Shown: positions 11,990 to 25,400 of the stretch, one piece after another
How positions within the stretch are numbered: position 1 is the first letter of the stretch
Layout of the letters: every line of letters starts with the position of its first letter
DNA from: Atriophallophorus winterbourni
Lineage: Eukaryota; Platyhelminthes; Trematoda; Plagiorchiida; Microphallidae
Assembly: GCA_013407085.1 (NCBI GenBank)
Contig: JACCGJ010004942.1
Location: 86,250 to 150,249 of the forward strand
Length of the DNA stretch: 64,000 nt
Direction: 5' to 3'
Notes under the pieces: model-generated
Database searches by the model: none
The model's input: only the letters and a program-made list of their open reading frames with translations
What the model was told of the DNA's origin: nothing
Made by a program: the position numbers and the translations under genes

Positions 11990-14280
11990 GAAAAAATATG
12001 ATGATGCTGAATTTATTCGTGTACACGAGTTTTGAGCAATTAAATTAATTTCTCCAAAAAGATAAGAAAAAAAGTGAAAAGTATGAAAACTTAGAATCCT
12101 GATACAGGCAAACTGCCGCATTATAAATTCTGTACGTTGGCCAAACCACAATATGGTTACCCAGGCCTATACAGGCATGTGAATAACATTAGAAAATGAA
12201 GTTAAAGTATTGACGAAGAGAACACAACATTATTTATCGAATTGTCAGGCGCGTCTTTAAATCTGAAACAGCCATCGTTTGGTTAGCCATGTATCGAGCC
12301 AGGTAAGGAACAACCGAGTTTCAGAATTTATTAATTCTTGAATAGGGAATAAAATATTGGCTTCGGCTAAAGGGTAGAGGTTCTTGTTTAGTGGAGTTGA
12401 ATTGTCCAAGGATATGTTTTGATCAATCTCCTGCTTTCACGCACGTGACGATCGACAATGGCGCCTCTAATTAAATACGTGGAGACATATCTCAAAATTG
12501 AGATACCCTTAAGGTCTCTTCTGATTAGCAGAAAATAAATTTCCAGGAGGCCAGGAAAACTTACGTGGGACGCATAAACCAGGTGTCGAATGATGCAAGA
12601 AAAAACTAAGTGTTGAATAATATTGAGTGTAAAGGAGAGAGAAGAGCATAGAGTGAGAACCGACGAACTTAAAAGAATTGTGGGGTCACATGTTTGGTTC
12701 AGCTTATGCTCTCGGATATTGTAAGGCCAAGGTATTTAAAGTTACTACATCTTTCAAACACCGAGCCATCAGTTGAAACATAAGATATGTTTTAATGCAG
12801 AACTAAACATCTCTGTCCTGTCATGTTGGAAGAAAACATTTCCTTGCATGTTTGGAGATTCAAAGATAAACTAAGAGTGGATGACCATTGTATAATACTT
12901 GTTATCATTGATACAAAAATATATATTTTGGTAAATTCTGCTATTGTGGTTTAATGCAAAGTCTACTCCGTCGGTGCTCTTAATAGTAGGTGCAGAAGAG
13001 ATACAAGGAAGATAAGAAATGTAAATTGAAAATAAAAATGAGGACAGTATTGCAACCAGCAGGACACCACACAAAATCGGAATCGCGCGGTCGTATATTG
13101 AAGACGACCTTCGAAATGGGATACATTCAAGTGAATAATGGTTGATGGAACACCACATTCATATAGTTTGCTGAGTAAGGAACTTTGTACAACACATTTT
13201 GCATAATCGAAAAATAGCCTTAAGGCATTAGATTTGGTGTCAAGTGAACGTGAAATATTTTAACTAAGCAAAGCGACAGCATTAACTGTTGAACGATTGT
13301 TATCGTAGGCAAACTGATAAGTATCATGTACCTGATAACTGAAAGCCATTCGTCGTAGTATAATACTTATGAGTACTTTAAGTGAATGCGATGTGCACGA
13401 GATGTGGCGGTAATAAACCAGGATCTTCCACAGAAGCAGGGTTATACAAACCGATTTCAAACAGTCAAGGGTAATCGCTCTTTTAATGCAACGATTGAAA
13501 ATGAATGGGATTGGTGCCGAACGTAAACCAGCTCATTCCCCTAATGCAATGGATAAGAGTTTATCTGGACCTGTAGCCTTAGAGCGTGAGTCAGCCGAAT
13601 GTACACAAAAGACCTCAGATACGTTGGTGGAGGATGATATGTAACAAATGACTTGGAAACTGCCCAACTACAGTTTAATCATGTTTTTGAAGGCTTTCAC
13701 TTTCAATCTGGGTAAACACTTCAGGTGGGCGGAACAAACACGATGACAATTTAAACAAATAAATTCCTCGGGACAATGTCAAAACAAAATTATGATAGCA
13801 TGTTACAATATCGCGTTCTTTGGAAACATCCGGTTTATGAGAACAATCAAAATCAGTGGTATCAAGCATTTCTTTAAGGGCTAAAATACTGTCATTTTTA
13901 AAGGTTCTAGTAGTCATTCTTCTGTCATTGCTCCGGGATAGAAGTTTGTGCCCAGCACCTCCATAAATATAATGAAAAAGTTTGATAACTCAGTGGTTCG
14001 AAATATCGATGGAAACAAACATGTGAGAATTAAACATTTTGAAGCATTGGTGAAAGCGAAATTCAAGAAGGCGTCAGATCGTATTGATAAATGAACAAAC
14101 ATTTTAAGAAACAACTGAGGAAACATAGATAAGTTGGAAGTATTGGTGTCACCAACAAGTAGACCTTAGTAGTTTGTAGTGGACGGAAAATAAGTCTTCG
14201 CTACACAAAATACAACAACAATGGTATGAACTCACTAAAAGACGAAATGAGCAAAAGTTGAACAAAAGATCCAGTGGAGT
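11990..14280 (-). mobile_element. Non-LTR retrotransposon (L2/Rex1-like), left arm only
   Basis: Minus strand. Linker (DSILALKEMLDTTDFD) at about 13890, then TYQFAYDNNRSTVNAVALL at 13310, LSKLYECGVPSTII at about 13150, and an FLFSIYISYLP block at about 13010. The 3' terminus (TCGTGTACACGAATAAA) with an ATG/CAT tail is at about 12030-11995. The palm motifs (GAVLSP-like and ADD) are decayed. Absent from the right arm. Confidence 0.6.
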
Positions 14281-16289
14281 CAAACAATGGCGAAGCAACG
14301 CACACAAAATTCGCAATAACGAGAGAAGACTAATTCCGAGGGTTCGAATTTGTATTAACCGCTTAAAGTGTATTTTACAAACATTTATTCGAATTAAGCA
14401 AACAATCCATAAAACGAAATCTTGTGGACACAGTTGAATGTCGCAGAAATGTTAATTGCGCATATGAGCAGTTCATCAATGAATGCATGAAAATTGTCAC
14501 ATTGACAATATCGGACGATATAAGTATTTATCAGAATCATTGATTGAAAATTGGATAGATGACGAGGTTTAATCTTGAAGGCTAGCCAAGCTATGCCAGA
14601 GTTATCAAAAGTTAAAATCTGATTGTTATAAGACACCAGTTGCATCGAAGATAACTTTACCGCCACGTTTAGCCAAAGGGCAAATTTGGTCAATTCGAAA
14701 GCAACAGAAAACTTCAATTCAAAGCAACTCATTGTCAATAGGAGAAAAAAGCCATGTTTTTTTGAAACAGCGACGCTGATATACAATTAACTATTCGAAT
14801 TAAGCACTTGTAAAATTTCAAGATACTTAGACCACACGTTTCGAATATTTGAAGAATAAACACAAGTTAGGCGCATTCTAGAAATAGCCTGACTTTGGTG
14901 AAGGCGACGCGCCAACCTACAAGCTGTTTCTTTTTCTGTTTCAGTGATTGCTTTAATATATGATTCAGTATGTGCCGGAAGTGGTAGCCGAAGCTTTTCA
15001 TTTCAAATTTTTCGCTGTAAAATTCGGTATTAATTAATAGTTTCAAAATGTGCGCGCCAAATAATGTACTTCGATGATAGGAAAACATGATGAATATAAA
15101 AATATAGCGTTAGAAATAAAGGCAAAGTATTGGCAAACGAATTTTGGGAACAGCCGATATAAATGCCATGCTAGGGCTCGATAAATTAAAAACTAATCCA
15201 CTAACCCGTCTACTCATCATGCATATAATTTTGATTTCTACTTTGTTGCATCGGTGTTTCAAATCAAATCAAATTACAATCACGGTATAATTGGATTTGT
15301 ATCGATTTCTTTCTGAATTCCAATGAATTATTGCCGTATGATAATCGAACACATTTGATGTAAGCTATAAATTTGAGTTAGTTGCTTTCATTCATTTTTT
15401 AAAATTAATTCAAAGTTATAATGTTCAAAAGGCGAATAATTTACAGTGATCATAGCTTAAAAATAATGGGAATGCATAAAAATAAGAAAGTTGTTTTGTC
15501 GCTACTGAAGTGCGAGTTTGGATTTGACCAACATATAATTGTCATCGTTGAACATGTTTAGTCTTGATGCAAATATGATTTGTGCGGTAGACAGTTCCGT
15601 ATAAAACACACTGGGACAGGAACGAAGAACAGTTAATATGCAAAAATCTAGTGATTATGTTATTCTAGGGAATATTTAATTGATTGAAACTCTTAGCTGT
15701 TCCAGTTTCTTGAATCTATGGACAAATGTTTCCATTCTTAATAACACAGCACTCAAGGGGGTGGTCAATAAAAGGCTAGTGACCAAATTTCGACAGCTAC
15801 CCATATCACATAGAACGAACCTCTAGTTTCAATTATTGCCACTTTTGGTAAAAAAAGGTTACCAAGAATAGTTTTTCGTCCATTTGGTTAAATTCCGCTC
15901 ATCATATTAGCGATTATAACAAGGGTTCACGGTCAATTATTTTCAAATTCGATTGTGCATGCGATTTGGTAGATACTTATTGTGTTTGCTTTGAAAGAAT
16001 AGCCGCGATTCGGGAATCTTCATAATTATTTATTCATTATTTATTTTCAGTTCACGATCTCTGATAGTTTGGTACATGAAATAAACGGACCACTGGTTAA
16101 GGGAAGAAGTTTCCAAGATTAAATCGGCTATGAAGAATCACTTGGTGCAGATTCAAATATAATTTGAGCGGAAACGTTATCTCTACTCCATAACGTACTT
16201 TTTCGCATAGTATCTGAAAATGTACTTTCTGGATTGAAATATCAGTCACTTCAAAATCGCGAAAATCGTGACCTCAAATCTGTCGCCCC
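14281..16289. other. Upstream region of gene A, shared with right arm
   Basis: Homologous to about 58743-60770. Apart from the small CR1 piece at 15540-15630 I see no gene. The 130-codon minus frame at 14394-14786 has a partial, frame-broken counterpart at 60472-60690, so it is probably not a functional gene. Confidence 0.5.
15540..15630 (-). mobile_element. Short CR1-like C-terminal RT piece
   Basis: Minus strand, resembles the CFIRNSLPH and SLDISRLN region of CR1 copies at 9.3 and 61.7 kb. It is upstream of gene A, opposite 59390-60000. Confidence 0.4.
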
Positions 16290-16390
16290 TATCGACAGTT
16301 GATATGGTTACAACAGTTTAGCGTTGCGATCTTGGAGACGTATATATAAGCGAATATCATAATAATTGTCTAACAATTAATTATTCGAGA
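16290..16390 (+). promoter_or_regulatory. Core promoter of gene A (TATA box)
   Basis: A TATA-like stretch (TATATATAAG) begins at 16341, about 40-50 nt before the ATG, which predicts a very short 5' untranslated region of about 20 nt. The block just upstream, around 16292-16340, is strongly conserved with 58690-58740 upstream of gene B, including a run ending TTTAGCGTT and a shared GGAGACG before the TATA box. The conservation in both copies supports a functional promoter. Confidence 0.65.
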
Positions 16391-16448
16391 ATGGTTACAA
16401 CAACGATTTTTCTCTTTGTTCTGAAATTTCACTTAATATGTGGAATAA
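16391..16448 (+). CDS. Gene A exon 1 (signal peptide)
   Basis: 58 nt: 19 codons plus one base (phase 1), donor GTAAGT. Met-Val-Thr-Thr-Thr is followed by a hydrophobic core and Cys-Gly-Ile, a typical cleavable signal peptide. The gene B equivalent differs at only two residues and is also 58 nt. Confidence 0.85.
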
Positions 16449-19400
16449 GTAAGTTAATAAATATCGGCGTAAATTGTCTGATATATTCTTCTATTAAATT
16501 TTTAAAGCAACTTGCATTACGGTGTATCTAACACACAGAACGATTTCTGGGCAATTAGAGAAATTTTTTGTAAGCTAATATATTCTCTTATATATCGTTT
16601 AGTGCATAAAACGTATTTTGTCAATAAAGAGCGTCCAAAATATTCAGCAATACATTGCATGATAATAAGCTTATAACAAATATTTTAAACTTTTCGAGCC
16701 CTCTAATAAATATTGTTTGTTAAGAGGGTGAACAATTTTTTCAACCGATAACATACGCAGGAATTTACTCGTTATTCATGAAATTATTCTCAGGTCATCA
16801 GGATGAAGATTTATTCGGCCTTATCAAATGCATTGCTTTTTGATGAGACAATATGACGCTAGGCAACAGTTCTGATATGTAATCCCAATTTATTTCATAA
16901 AAAAACAAGTATTATATGAGTAAGATAGTTAAAGAAACACAGATTGTCGTCAGCCCTCATCGATCTAAGTCAACCTTGGATGTACATCACAGGCATGCTA
17001 CGCAGTTTTTAGAATGAATAAACTGTCCGATGCTCGAGTAAACATTTCATACTGATAAGAGTGCTCAGTCGATCGGCATTATTTGCACGTCGACGGCGTG
17101 ATAGGTAGTTGGGAACCAAGAGCAGTATCTGTTGATTCTCAGTATGAACAAGACGCTTTACACAATTCCTTCAACGTAAACGTTCAGGATCAAGTTCTTC
17201 CAGACTTGAAGTTCAAATACCATTGCAAACGACGTTGTACCGCAAATACGGTCTGCCTGATTGTAGACTTCATCATGGAGCAGATGTTTTGAAATATCGA
17301 CATTTGCTATTTTGTACACATGAATAAGCCAGATTAGGCGGCTCTTTTCTAGTATGGTGCACAGCACTAATCATTTTATCATTCGCCTAATTTACAAATA
17401 CGTTTCTATTATTTTTTTTAATAAAACCATTCTAAATTTTCCTCGTATTTTAATAATTTAAATAAATCATGCAACGACGAAATGAAAAAGACTCAATTGT
17501 GTTCCTTTATTCACTAGCCGTTTCGGAACTAAATTTGGCATTGAACGGATCCCAAAGTATTAGAGTTGAGTTTCCAACAGCAAAAGAAATTGAAACCGGA
17601 GTTCCTGCCGTATACTATCGGATGTTGATACCACAAGGATTAGAAATAACGATATATAAAAATTCAGTAAGCATTGTCTCAAAATACCTTATCTAACCGA
17701 TATATTTATTATTTATAACGATGTCGTTATGAACATTTAAATTCCCGCTTTTCGAAATTGAGTCAGCGTTCGTTTAGGTAAAGCAACATATATTCAATGT
17801 GATGAGAGACACTGATATAAATTAATTTTTTTGGGACGCTCGTTAATACCCCTTATTTGATAACCAGAAGAATGATTAAATCTGTATGAATAAAACTCAA
17901 CTTCGATGCAGTTGAAAATGATCACATTTTGAAAATATGTGACAGAATGAAACTTAAAATTCTGTAAAGTATTGGGATCAGACAGAGGTGGAAAAACAAA
18001 CGGATAGCAAAATTTTCATATTTTATACATAAACATTAAAGTGAATAAATTTGAAATGGGTTGAAGGACAATTTGTATTTGCATGCGTTTCCATCAACAA
18101 CACACCATTCTAAAATAGTTTTATTAATTTCGTTTCATCTCCGCAAGCTTTTAATAGAGATACAAAATGAATATGTGATTTTATATCAATCTTGCAAGTC
18201 AATACTGCATACATTATCCATGGGATTTCGACGAAAGTTAGCGAATAATCAGGTAGAAATTTTATTCTACATTAAATGCGTAAGCGGCTGCAAATATATT
18301 ACAAACAAACGCTTCACATATCTGGTCGGTTTCGTCAAATAAAGCGGCGAAATAAAATAAATTTATTCCAGCGAATGATAAGCCAATTGTTTTCGAGAAC
18401 CAATCAATGTTTTAGTTAAAACTATATTGGTTCATAGCAACAAAATCTCCAAGACTCTTTGTATTAAATGAGACACATGGTAATTAATCACACAGTGTGC
18501 GAGTGATATCCCATTTAAACGTCAGCGATTGCATTGCGAGACATTTTTTGATGAAATTGCAAATAATTTTGTAAACAAATACCACATAAACACTTTTATT
18601 TCACACATTTGCTATTTCCTTCACTGTTTAGACTTAATTGAATGCTTGACAAATGTCACAAGAAATATGAGGTATCATGCTAGATTGATCTTTTCATCCT
18701 GAAAATTAAAAAAATGACGTGAAATACTTTATTCAAAAACAAATAATTTCGTTAGTCTGGCAACATACTGCACGTTTTTATAATTTAAAAGTTTATTTTA
18801 CTACTTGAAACATCTCAGTAGTATCATTTTAATTCGAGATTCAATATTCAAAAATTCATTCAGTAAAAATCCAATAACTATTCAACACCGTAAAATATTG
18901 AATAAAAACAAATTTGGTAAATTAAGGCGTTGTGAAAATTGGAGGTTCCTGTAGGTAAAAATGTCACGGATTCTCGCGGTAAGATCGAAGATATTCGGCA
19001 AACAGACAGAAATCGGAAGTGGTTTGTACGGGGTGGGGATGCGAGCAACATATAATTTCGCACTATTTATGTTTTACCAATTGGTTTTAAGGTGGAATTA
19101 CTAAGCATATATAAATCAAGCTGGTTTCTGAAAAATAATATGCTGGCTGATCCACTAATATCGGAAGGTACCGAAAAAGCTAACAACATTATTTCAACTT
19201 CTTTTACAACAGAGCATTGGAGACCTGGGCTTTTATGATGCTCATAGGAATCGATTTTTCTCGACAAGATACGATCCTGCTGGTTGGATGCGGTACAGCG
19301 CTGGTCGTGAGTTGTGTACGGTTGTCACAAGAAATGATGAATCGTCTCGGCTTTTATTTACGCTACAAGCTGTACCACGTATGTATTCAAAATTGATATG

Positions 19401-22400
19401 ATGGCCCACAAAAAGGAATTTCTCAATATTATTTCTTTTGCGTTGCTGAAAACACTGTGAAAATCTTTTGACGGTTTATGTACTATAATACTTTTTGTTT
19501 GCTTTGTAAATCCAATTTTGAAATTTTATATTTGAATGTATTTCCATCACATCATTTTCATTTCAATTCACAATCATAAATAAGTTTTAACGTAGCACAC
19601 ATGCGCGTTCACATATTTTGATGAAAAGATGCAATGCTAAGACATTTTTCTCGGAATTAAGATACACTTAGCATTTTTCAGTGAATTAATTTGGGTTGTT
19701 TCAATTTTAAGTAACCTTTTGCTACGTAGTATTCATGTCAACAATACAATTACATGAAATAGATGAATTGTGTTATTTCCGCTAATCAGGTGGATGTATC
19801 GAAATAGCAGTGAAGTAGTAACACAATTGATAATTGCAAGAATTGGTTTATGAGAGTTCAAGTGTGGAGATTTGAGGAACAACATAATATGGTTACTTGA
19901 AGCCTTTGGATCGTTTGTCAAGAAATCACTCTGTCATTCGTTATTTATGCACCATGGTTGGTTACACGATCTAAGTTTACCAGTACTTGTAAATTTCTAC
20001 ATGTTTCACCACTTTTTCACCATTTGAAAGCTAATCTACACTGCATCTACATGCTGACTGTACACATGCCAAAGTGGGTTGTGATGTCTAAGTACCAAAG
20101 CTTTTTATATAATGACATTTTTACAATTCTAAATATGTCAAGCTTTGGGTAAATTTTGAAAACTTTGACTTTTCCGGATGGGTTCGTTAAAAACATTAAT
20201 CCACGTTTATTGCGAACCATCTTGACAATTTTACTTTGATTATTCTGAAAGGTTTTCATTATAATTAGTAAACGTTTTATCTAAGATTTTTCTGATTTAA
20301 TCTTTATAACTTTCGGTTTATACATTCAGTTTTACTTCACATTTTTATTTTCTCATTTTAAACTACTCTATGTTCATTTTCTTCCAGATTCCGCACCATG
20401 TAAGTCTTTTCATTGCTGAAAATGTGTTTGAGTGTGTTATACATTTGAGAAATAGTCATTTGAATTTAATCGAGCAGTGATTTTGGAATTTAGATTCGCG
20501 CATTTTGGACAGACTGGGCTTCCCTTTACAGGCTATTTAGGCAAATGTAACCTTGCGTAACCTGGGGTCTTAGAATAAAATCATCGTTGACCCTTTCAAC
20601 TCAGTGGCAATCAATTGCAGACAAATTTCTGATAACAAATTTACCCCATGATGTTGTTGGCATTAGAGGTGCATTAATTTTTTAATAGAAAGATTTTTCA
20701 CTGGAGATCTACACTAGACCTATGGATCAGAAGGACTGATAAGGAATGGAAAAGTTGAAACTTGTAATAAGCAAATACACTGGAAAGGAAACTTGAGGAT
20801 TGCAACTTTATCAGATGCATAGCGATAAGATCAATAATACGTAATCCAAGTATTGTTTGATGAGATTTCGACAAGAATTTCGTTACGATATACATCAAGA
20901 CTGGCGAGGACAGATTAATAGTGTCTTATACCAGCGTTAGTGAAAATTGAATTCGAAGACACAGCATTTTCATGTTTATATTTTCATTAAAATGAAGTGC
21001 TCCGCAATGTAACTTTGTATTTAAAACGAGTATGAGCTGAAGCTTGTGCGGCAATAATTGCACGTGTGTGATGTGCTTTAATTTTGGTGTTTGCAAATCT
21101 CTATTTACACGAATTTTCCAACATTAAAGAGCTTACAACCGGTCTCACTGTTTAAACAATACGATCACGATCCCAAGAATTTGATTCAGTTGATAAAAGT
21201 TAAATAAGATCATAAATTGTGATCAACTATTGAATAAAATGGAAACGGGCGTATGGATAAAGAAGTGATGCATGTATGCCACACTTGGATACGGTTGGTA
21301 CATTCAACTTGTTCAATCACATGATCATACTCTCACTACCTGATGAGTGCAAACAGCAGGAAACCGGCCGTCGGTTGTGTGTGCGTGATGGAGATTCATG
21401 CAAATGAGTTTTAAGATAATGGTCATTGATGCAAACAGAGTCTACATAGGTGTTTGGTCATGTGATTGAACAGACTGCTCGTACCAACCCTATTCAACAG
21501 TGGCATATGTTCGCAACTTGTGTACACTTCTTCCACTGTTTCAAGCGCATGCGTATTCTGATCCTACTTTACCTACCCGATGAGTGCAAACAGCACGAAA
21601 CATGTCGTGGGGTGTCTGTGTCTAATGAAGATGTAAGCAAATGAGCTTATTCCGAAAATATGGATATTTTGTATAAATTCACACCTTAAACTGCATCCAC
21701 ATAACTATCGGTGACATGGGAGTTCAATTTTGTTCACTTAGGTTCAACTGTATCAACGGATGTGGATCCGAATTTCTGTCTTTGCCAGATGAATGTAAAC
21801 CTTTTTGACGTGGTCGTTTTGAGCGTATGATTTGAAAGCTTGCAGAATTGGATGTTTTGTTTGGCCCCATTGGTTGTACCCCATCGCCATGTTTCACCAA
21901 TAGATGTTCTGAATGTCTGTCTTATATGAAAGTGACTGGGAAATTCAACTTTGGTCGAACATTTCCGTAACTTTTCCACCTTGCACTTAACGGATCGTAG
22001 TGTTTGTGAAATGAAATAGTAAGCAAAAATAGATTAATTGGTTCGACCCATGCTTCAGAAATTTGTTCACAAATTAACAATCCGAAGATAGGCTTTATAA
22101 TAATTTTACATTTCATTTGTCAGAATCTATTTGTATTATCATGTTTTTCACGAATTAAAATAAGCAAAACCGTATTATAATAATCTCCTTGCTGATTATC
22201 AAAAATTGTTAAATCATACTTTGAATTAGCTGCAATAAACGTTGTTTTCTTCGAACAGATTCTGTCGACGCTGATGAAGGAGTTGGTGGGTTTCACATTT
22301 AGAGGAAATTCGTACCGTTTTATTTTTCAAATCGAGAAATCCACAAGCGCCTGGAGACAATTGAATGTTAAGCAAGACTGGCTTATTTACAATCAGTTAT

Positions 22401-25400
22401 ATCAATTTATGATAAATTTTCGCTCCAGACACACGAAAAAATTGCTCTCAATTATTATCTACCTTTTAGCACGATTTATTATCGATATGATTTAACTCAC
22501 TTGACAGGAAGTTGAATTGTTGTAGTTGTATCCTAACTGTCACTTGTGCTCAATTCTCGCTAGCTTATGCGGAGGAACTAGGATAAGCGCACTTTGTGGC
22601 GGGATTCAAATGTATACCACCAGATGAACATCCAGCTTTTATGCTGTGCCACCGTAGCCAAGCAGATTACAAGTACGGAAACAAACAATAAATTCGATTT
22701 TATCCAACTCGATATGTAACCAATTACCAGGCTATACCATAGTCAAATGTCTTAACCACCTATAAAAAGCTCATTTGCATACATTTTCATCACACACACC
22801 CCACGACCGGTTGCGTACTGTTTGTGTGTGTGATGGAAATGCACGCAAATGTGCTTTTTTGATCATGGTCATTGATTCAAACACAGTCTACATGGGTGTG
22901 GGCTCATGTGATTGAACATGTTGGTCGTACCAACCTTAGTAATCAGTTGCATACAACCGCAATTTATTTGGCTCAACGACCAGTTTCCTAAGCGCGCCCT
23001 GGAGTAGCAAAGCAAGGTCAAATAAATATAAATATTCCTCGCGATGCATAATGTCATCTGGTAATGAATGTAAGACCGCGGTTATGCGTCGATCCATCTA
23101 TAATTTACCATGTCTACCTCCGGAGCTCATTACGCGAGGCAATTTCAGTTTTCAAAGTTTTTAATGAGCGAATAATAAAGGACCGCACTGATTCTTCACG
23201 AATACCTAAATCCCATCATAATTTAAATTCCGTTCTTGCCTCGTGCACTTCAATCGAAGTTTTCAAGCGAACTTATGCAAACTGTTCCTCATCTACTTCA
23301 TGCCGAACTGGATTTGTATAACCGATCTCGTAAACTCACAGATCGTACAATAGATGATGATTTTATCAACAAGTTTTTGTTATAACAAAATACACGCGAA
23401 ACTATCTCTTGGAATTCTTTCATAACAATTTCCTGTTATTTTTCACTTTTTTGCACGTTTCGGTTGTTCCAACAATGGCGTTTTAACGTTGGGTCGTGCT
23501 ATAAGAGAGATTTCACCAAGTCCACTTTCCTGTTGAAATCACTAAGGCTGGAACACATGCGGTTAACAAGATTGACAGAGGTGAAATCTGCACAATATGG
23601 CACTCGGCACTACGACGAATAAATATTAATTAAGGCAAAATTCTGAATAGTTTTAATTCTATTTATTTATTTATAATCTATTTAACTTATGCACAATTGT
23701 CACACTTTCAACCGTGCACGTGTGAACCAGAATGTCAATTGAAATTGATCGATTTCACACTGGGCTGCTTAAATGAGCCACTTTATCTCGTCTTTGTCTA
23801 CAAGACTTGACTCCCAAGTGATTTCAATAGGCTTTTGAATGAGACAATCAATTAGAGGGGTGAGTGGTACGTACTGACGTTTCTGTTCTGCTATCGCACT
23901 TGATTAGATGATGCTTCTGTGCCAGAAGTGAAAGCTGCCCAAAAGCTGCTCAAACCGATCGCAAATCTTCCCAATCTGGCGCTCGGCACCGATGGGAAGG
24001 CACATATTTTTTATTCACCATATGCCTACTATTTAATTAGAATGTTGTTTTTTCTTCAAAAATAGCCTAAGCTTACCTAATTAGTTTCGTACTTCTACGC
24101 ATGTGGGCAACAGTGTCGACCGACATCGACCGTGTTCACTTGTATTAGATTAATGTGGATACACACTATTAGGAATATCGACCACTGATCCAGTTGATTC
24201 TCACGAGACTTGAGACACTGTAAGCGTACTATAGGCTGTTAAGCGGTATGGTCAAATTAGTGGTGGCGGGTTGACTGCTAATTAGTCATGTTCCTTGTAC
24301 TGACATCACCATTGGCCTGACGAAGTTTCTGTGTCGGAGGTGAAACGTTACCAAAAACCTGCACTAACTGATCACACTCACATTTATTGGCATTATGAAT
24401 GAACAATCGTTCACAAACATATTCCAATCAATCCTCTAAATGATTGTTTTTAATCGTTGTTTTTATGAATTGCTTTCTTTGTATTATAGAGGATTGTGGA
24501 CGGGTTGTGAATGCGTCAAATCCAAGGTTCCCTTTGCATACCATTGGCCCGAATTGTATCAGTTTCATTTACGTTCAACCACTCACGAACAGAAGTTCAA
24601 AAACTGTTAGATTCTCCTCTGAAAGGGTAAATTTATTCGACTTTTTCTACAACACATTTTCTTTGTATAATCCGGATTATTCCGGAAACAACATGCCGAA
24701 CCGTCTTTGCTGACTTCGTTTTGTTTATTGCAAATAGTTTAACATATTTTATTGGAAATCATTCACACATTGCATCTTATTATAGTATTGAGAATTCTGT
24801 TTCATCATTGCAGATCAAAAGACATGGGATGCCAGTTTACATATACCTCGATTATCCATGCATTGAAACGGTAGAGACCCAAATCGGAAATGATGAAGAT
24901 TGTCGAGTTATTCACCCCCAATCCAATCAGCTGACAGTTTTAGTATTATTAAATACTTCGGATACATTTGCAGAAAACGATTACATCGAAGTGGCCGACA
25001 GTGAGTGTTTGGAAATATAACGTTCACGCAATCTTTTCTGTGCATTAAACGATTCATTTTCTGCAAAAAAATCAATTTTTTAGGTGAATTTTACCCTTGC
25101 CCTCATGAGTTTATTCCAACTACGACACCAAGCATCCAGGCTCCATCACGTGAGTTTATTATGTCAAAATTAAATGTTTTGCTGTTCGCTTACTTCGGTG
25201 GATGTCGATCACGGATGTACATCATAAACGCATGAAGTTTTATGCTCCACAGCTTTTCGAATAACTACAATTCTGATTCGCGATAAACAATTTTAACCAC
25301 AGCGTTTACAGCTATAGGTAGTTCTCAAACAATCGACTGCAATTACGTCCTGACGTCGTGAATTAGTAGTAGCAGCGGAAAGCATTATCTGTTTTATAAA

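Larger units (their letters stand above)
10165..14280. other. Segment present only in the left arm
   Basis: Arm homology stops near 10165 (about 60890 in the right arm) and resumes near 14280 (about 60770). Because the endonuclease reading frame runs through 10165 without a break, a deletion in the right arm is the simpler explanation. Confidence 0.55.
21290..21650 (+). repeat. Hammerhead-bearing repeat dimer in gene A intron 4
   Basis: One complete unit (about 21380-21606) is bounded by two hammerhead cores 237 nt apart, with a rearranged partial unit before it. In the complete unit the order after the cleavage point is GTGTGTG tract, TGCAAATGAG, TTCATTGATG-like box, GTGATTGAACA, GTACCAACC, CTTCCACTGTTTCAAGCGCATGC, then the next core. 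Confidence 0.75.

Noticed and set aside
14394..14786. 130-codon minus-strand open frame
   Set aside because: The right-arm counterpart is broken and shorter, and no domain is recognisable. Probably chance or decayed element sequence.
24721..25020. Reading exon 7 with its upstream open frame as one exon
   Set aside because: The frame upstream of 24814 has no counterpart in gene B, while the acceptor and phase match in both genes.
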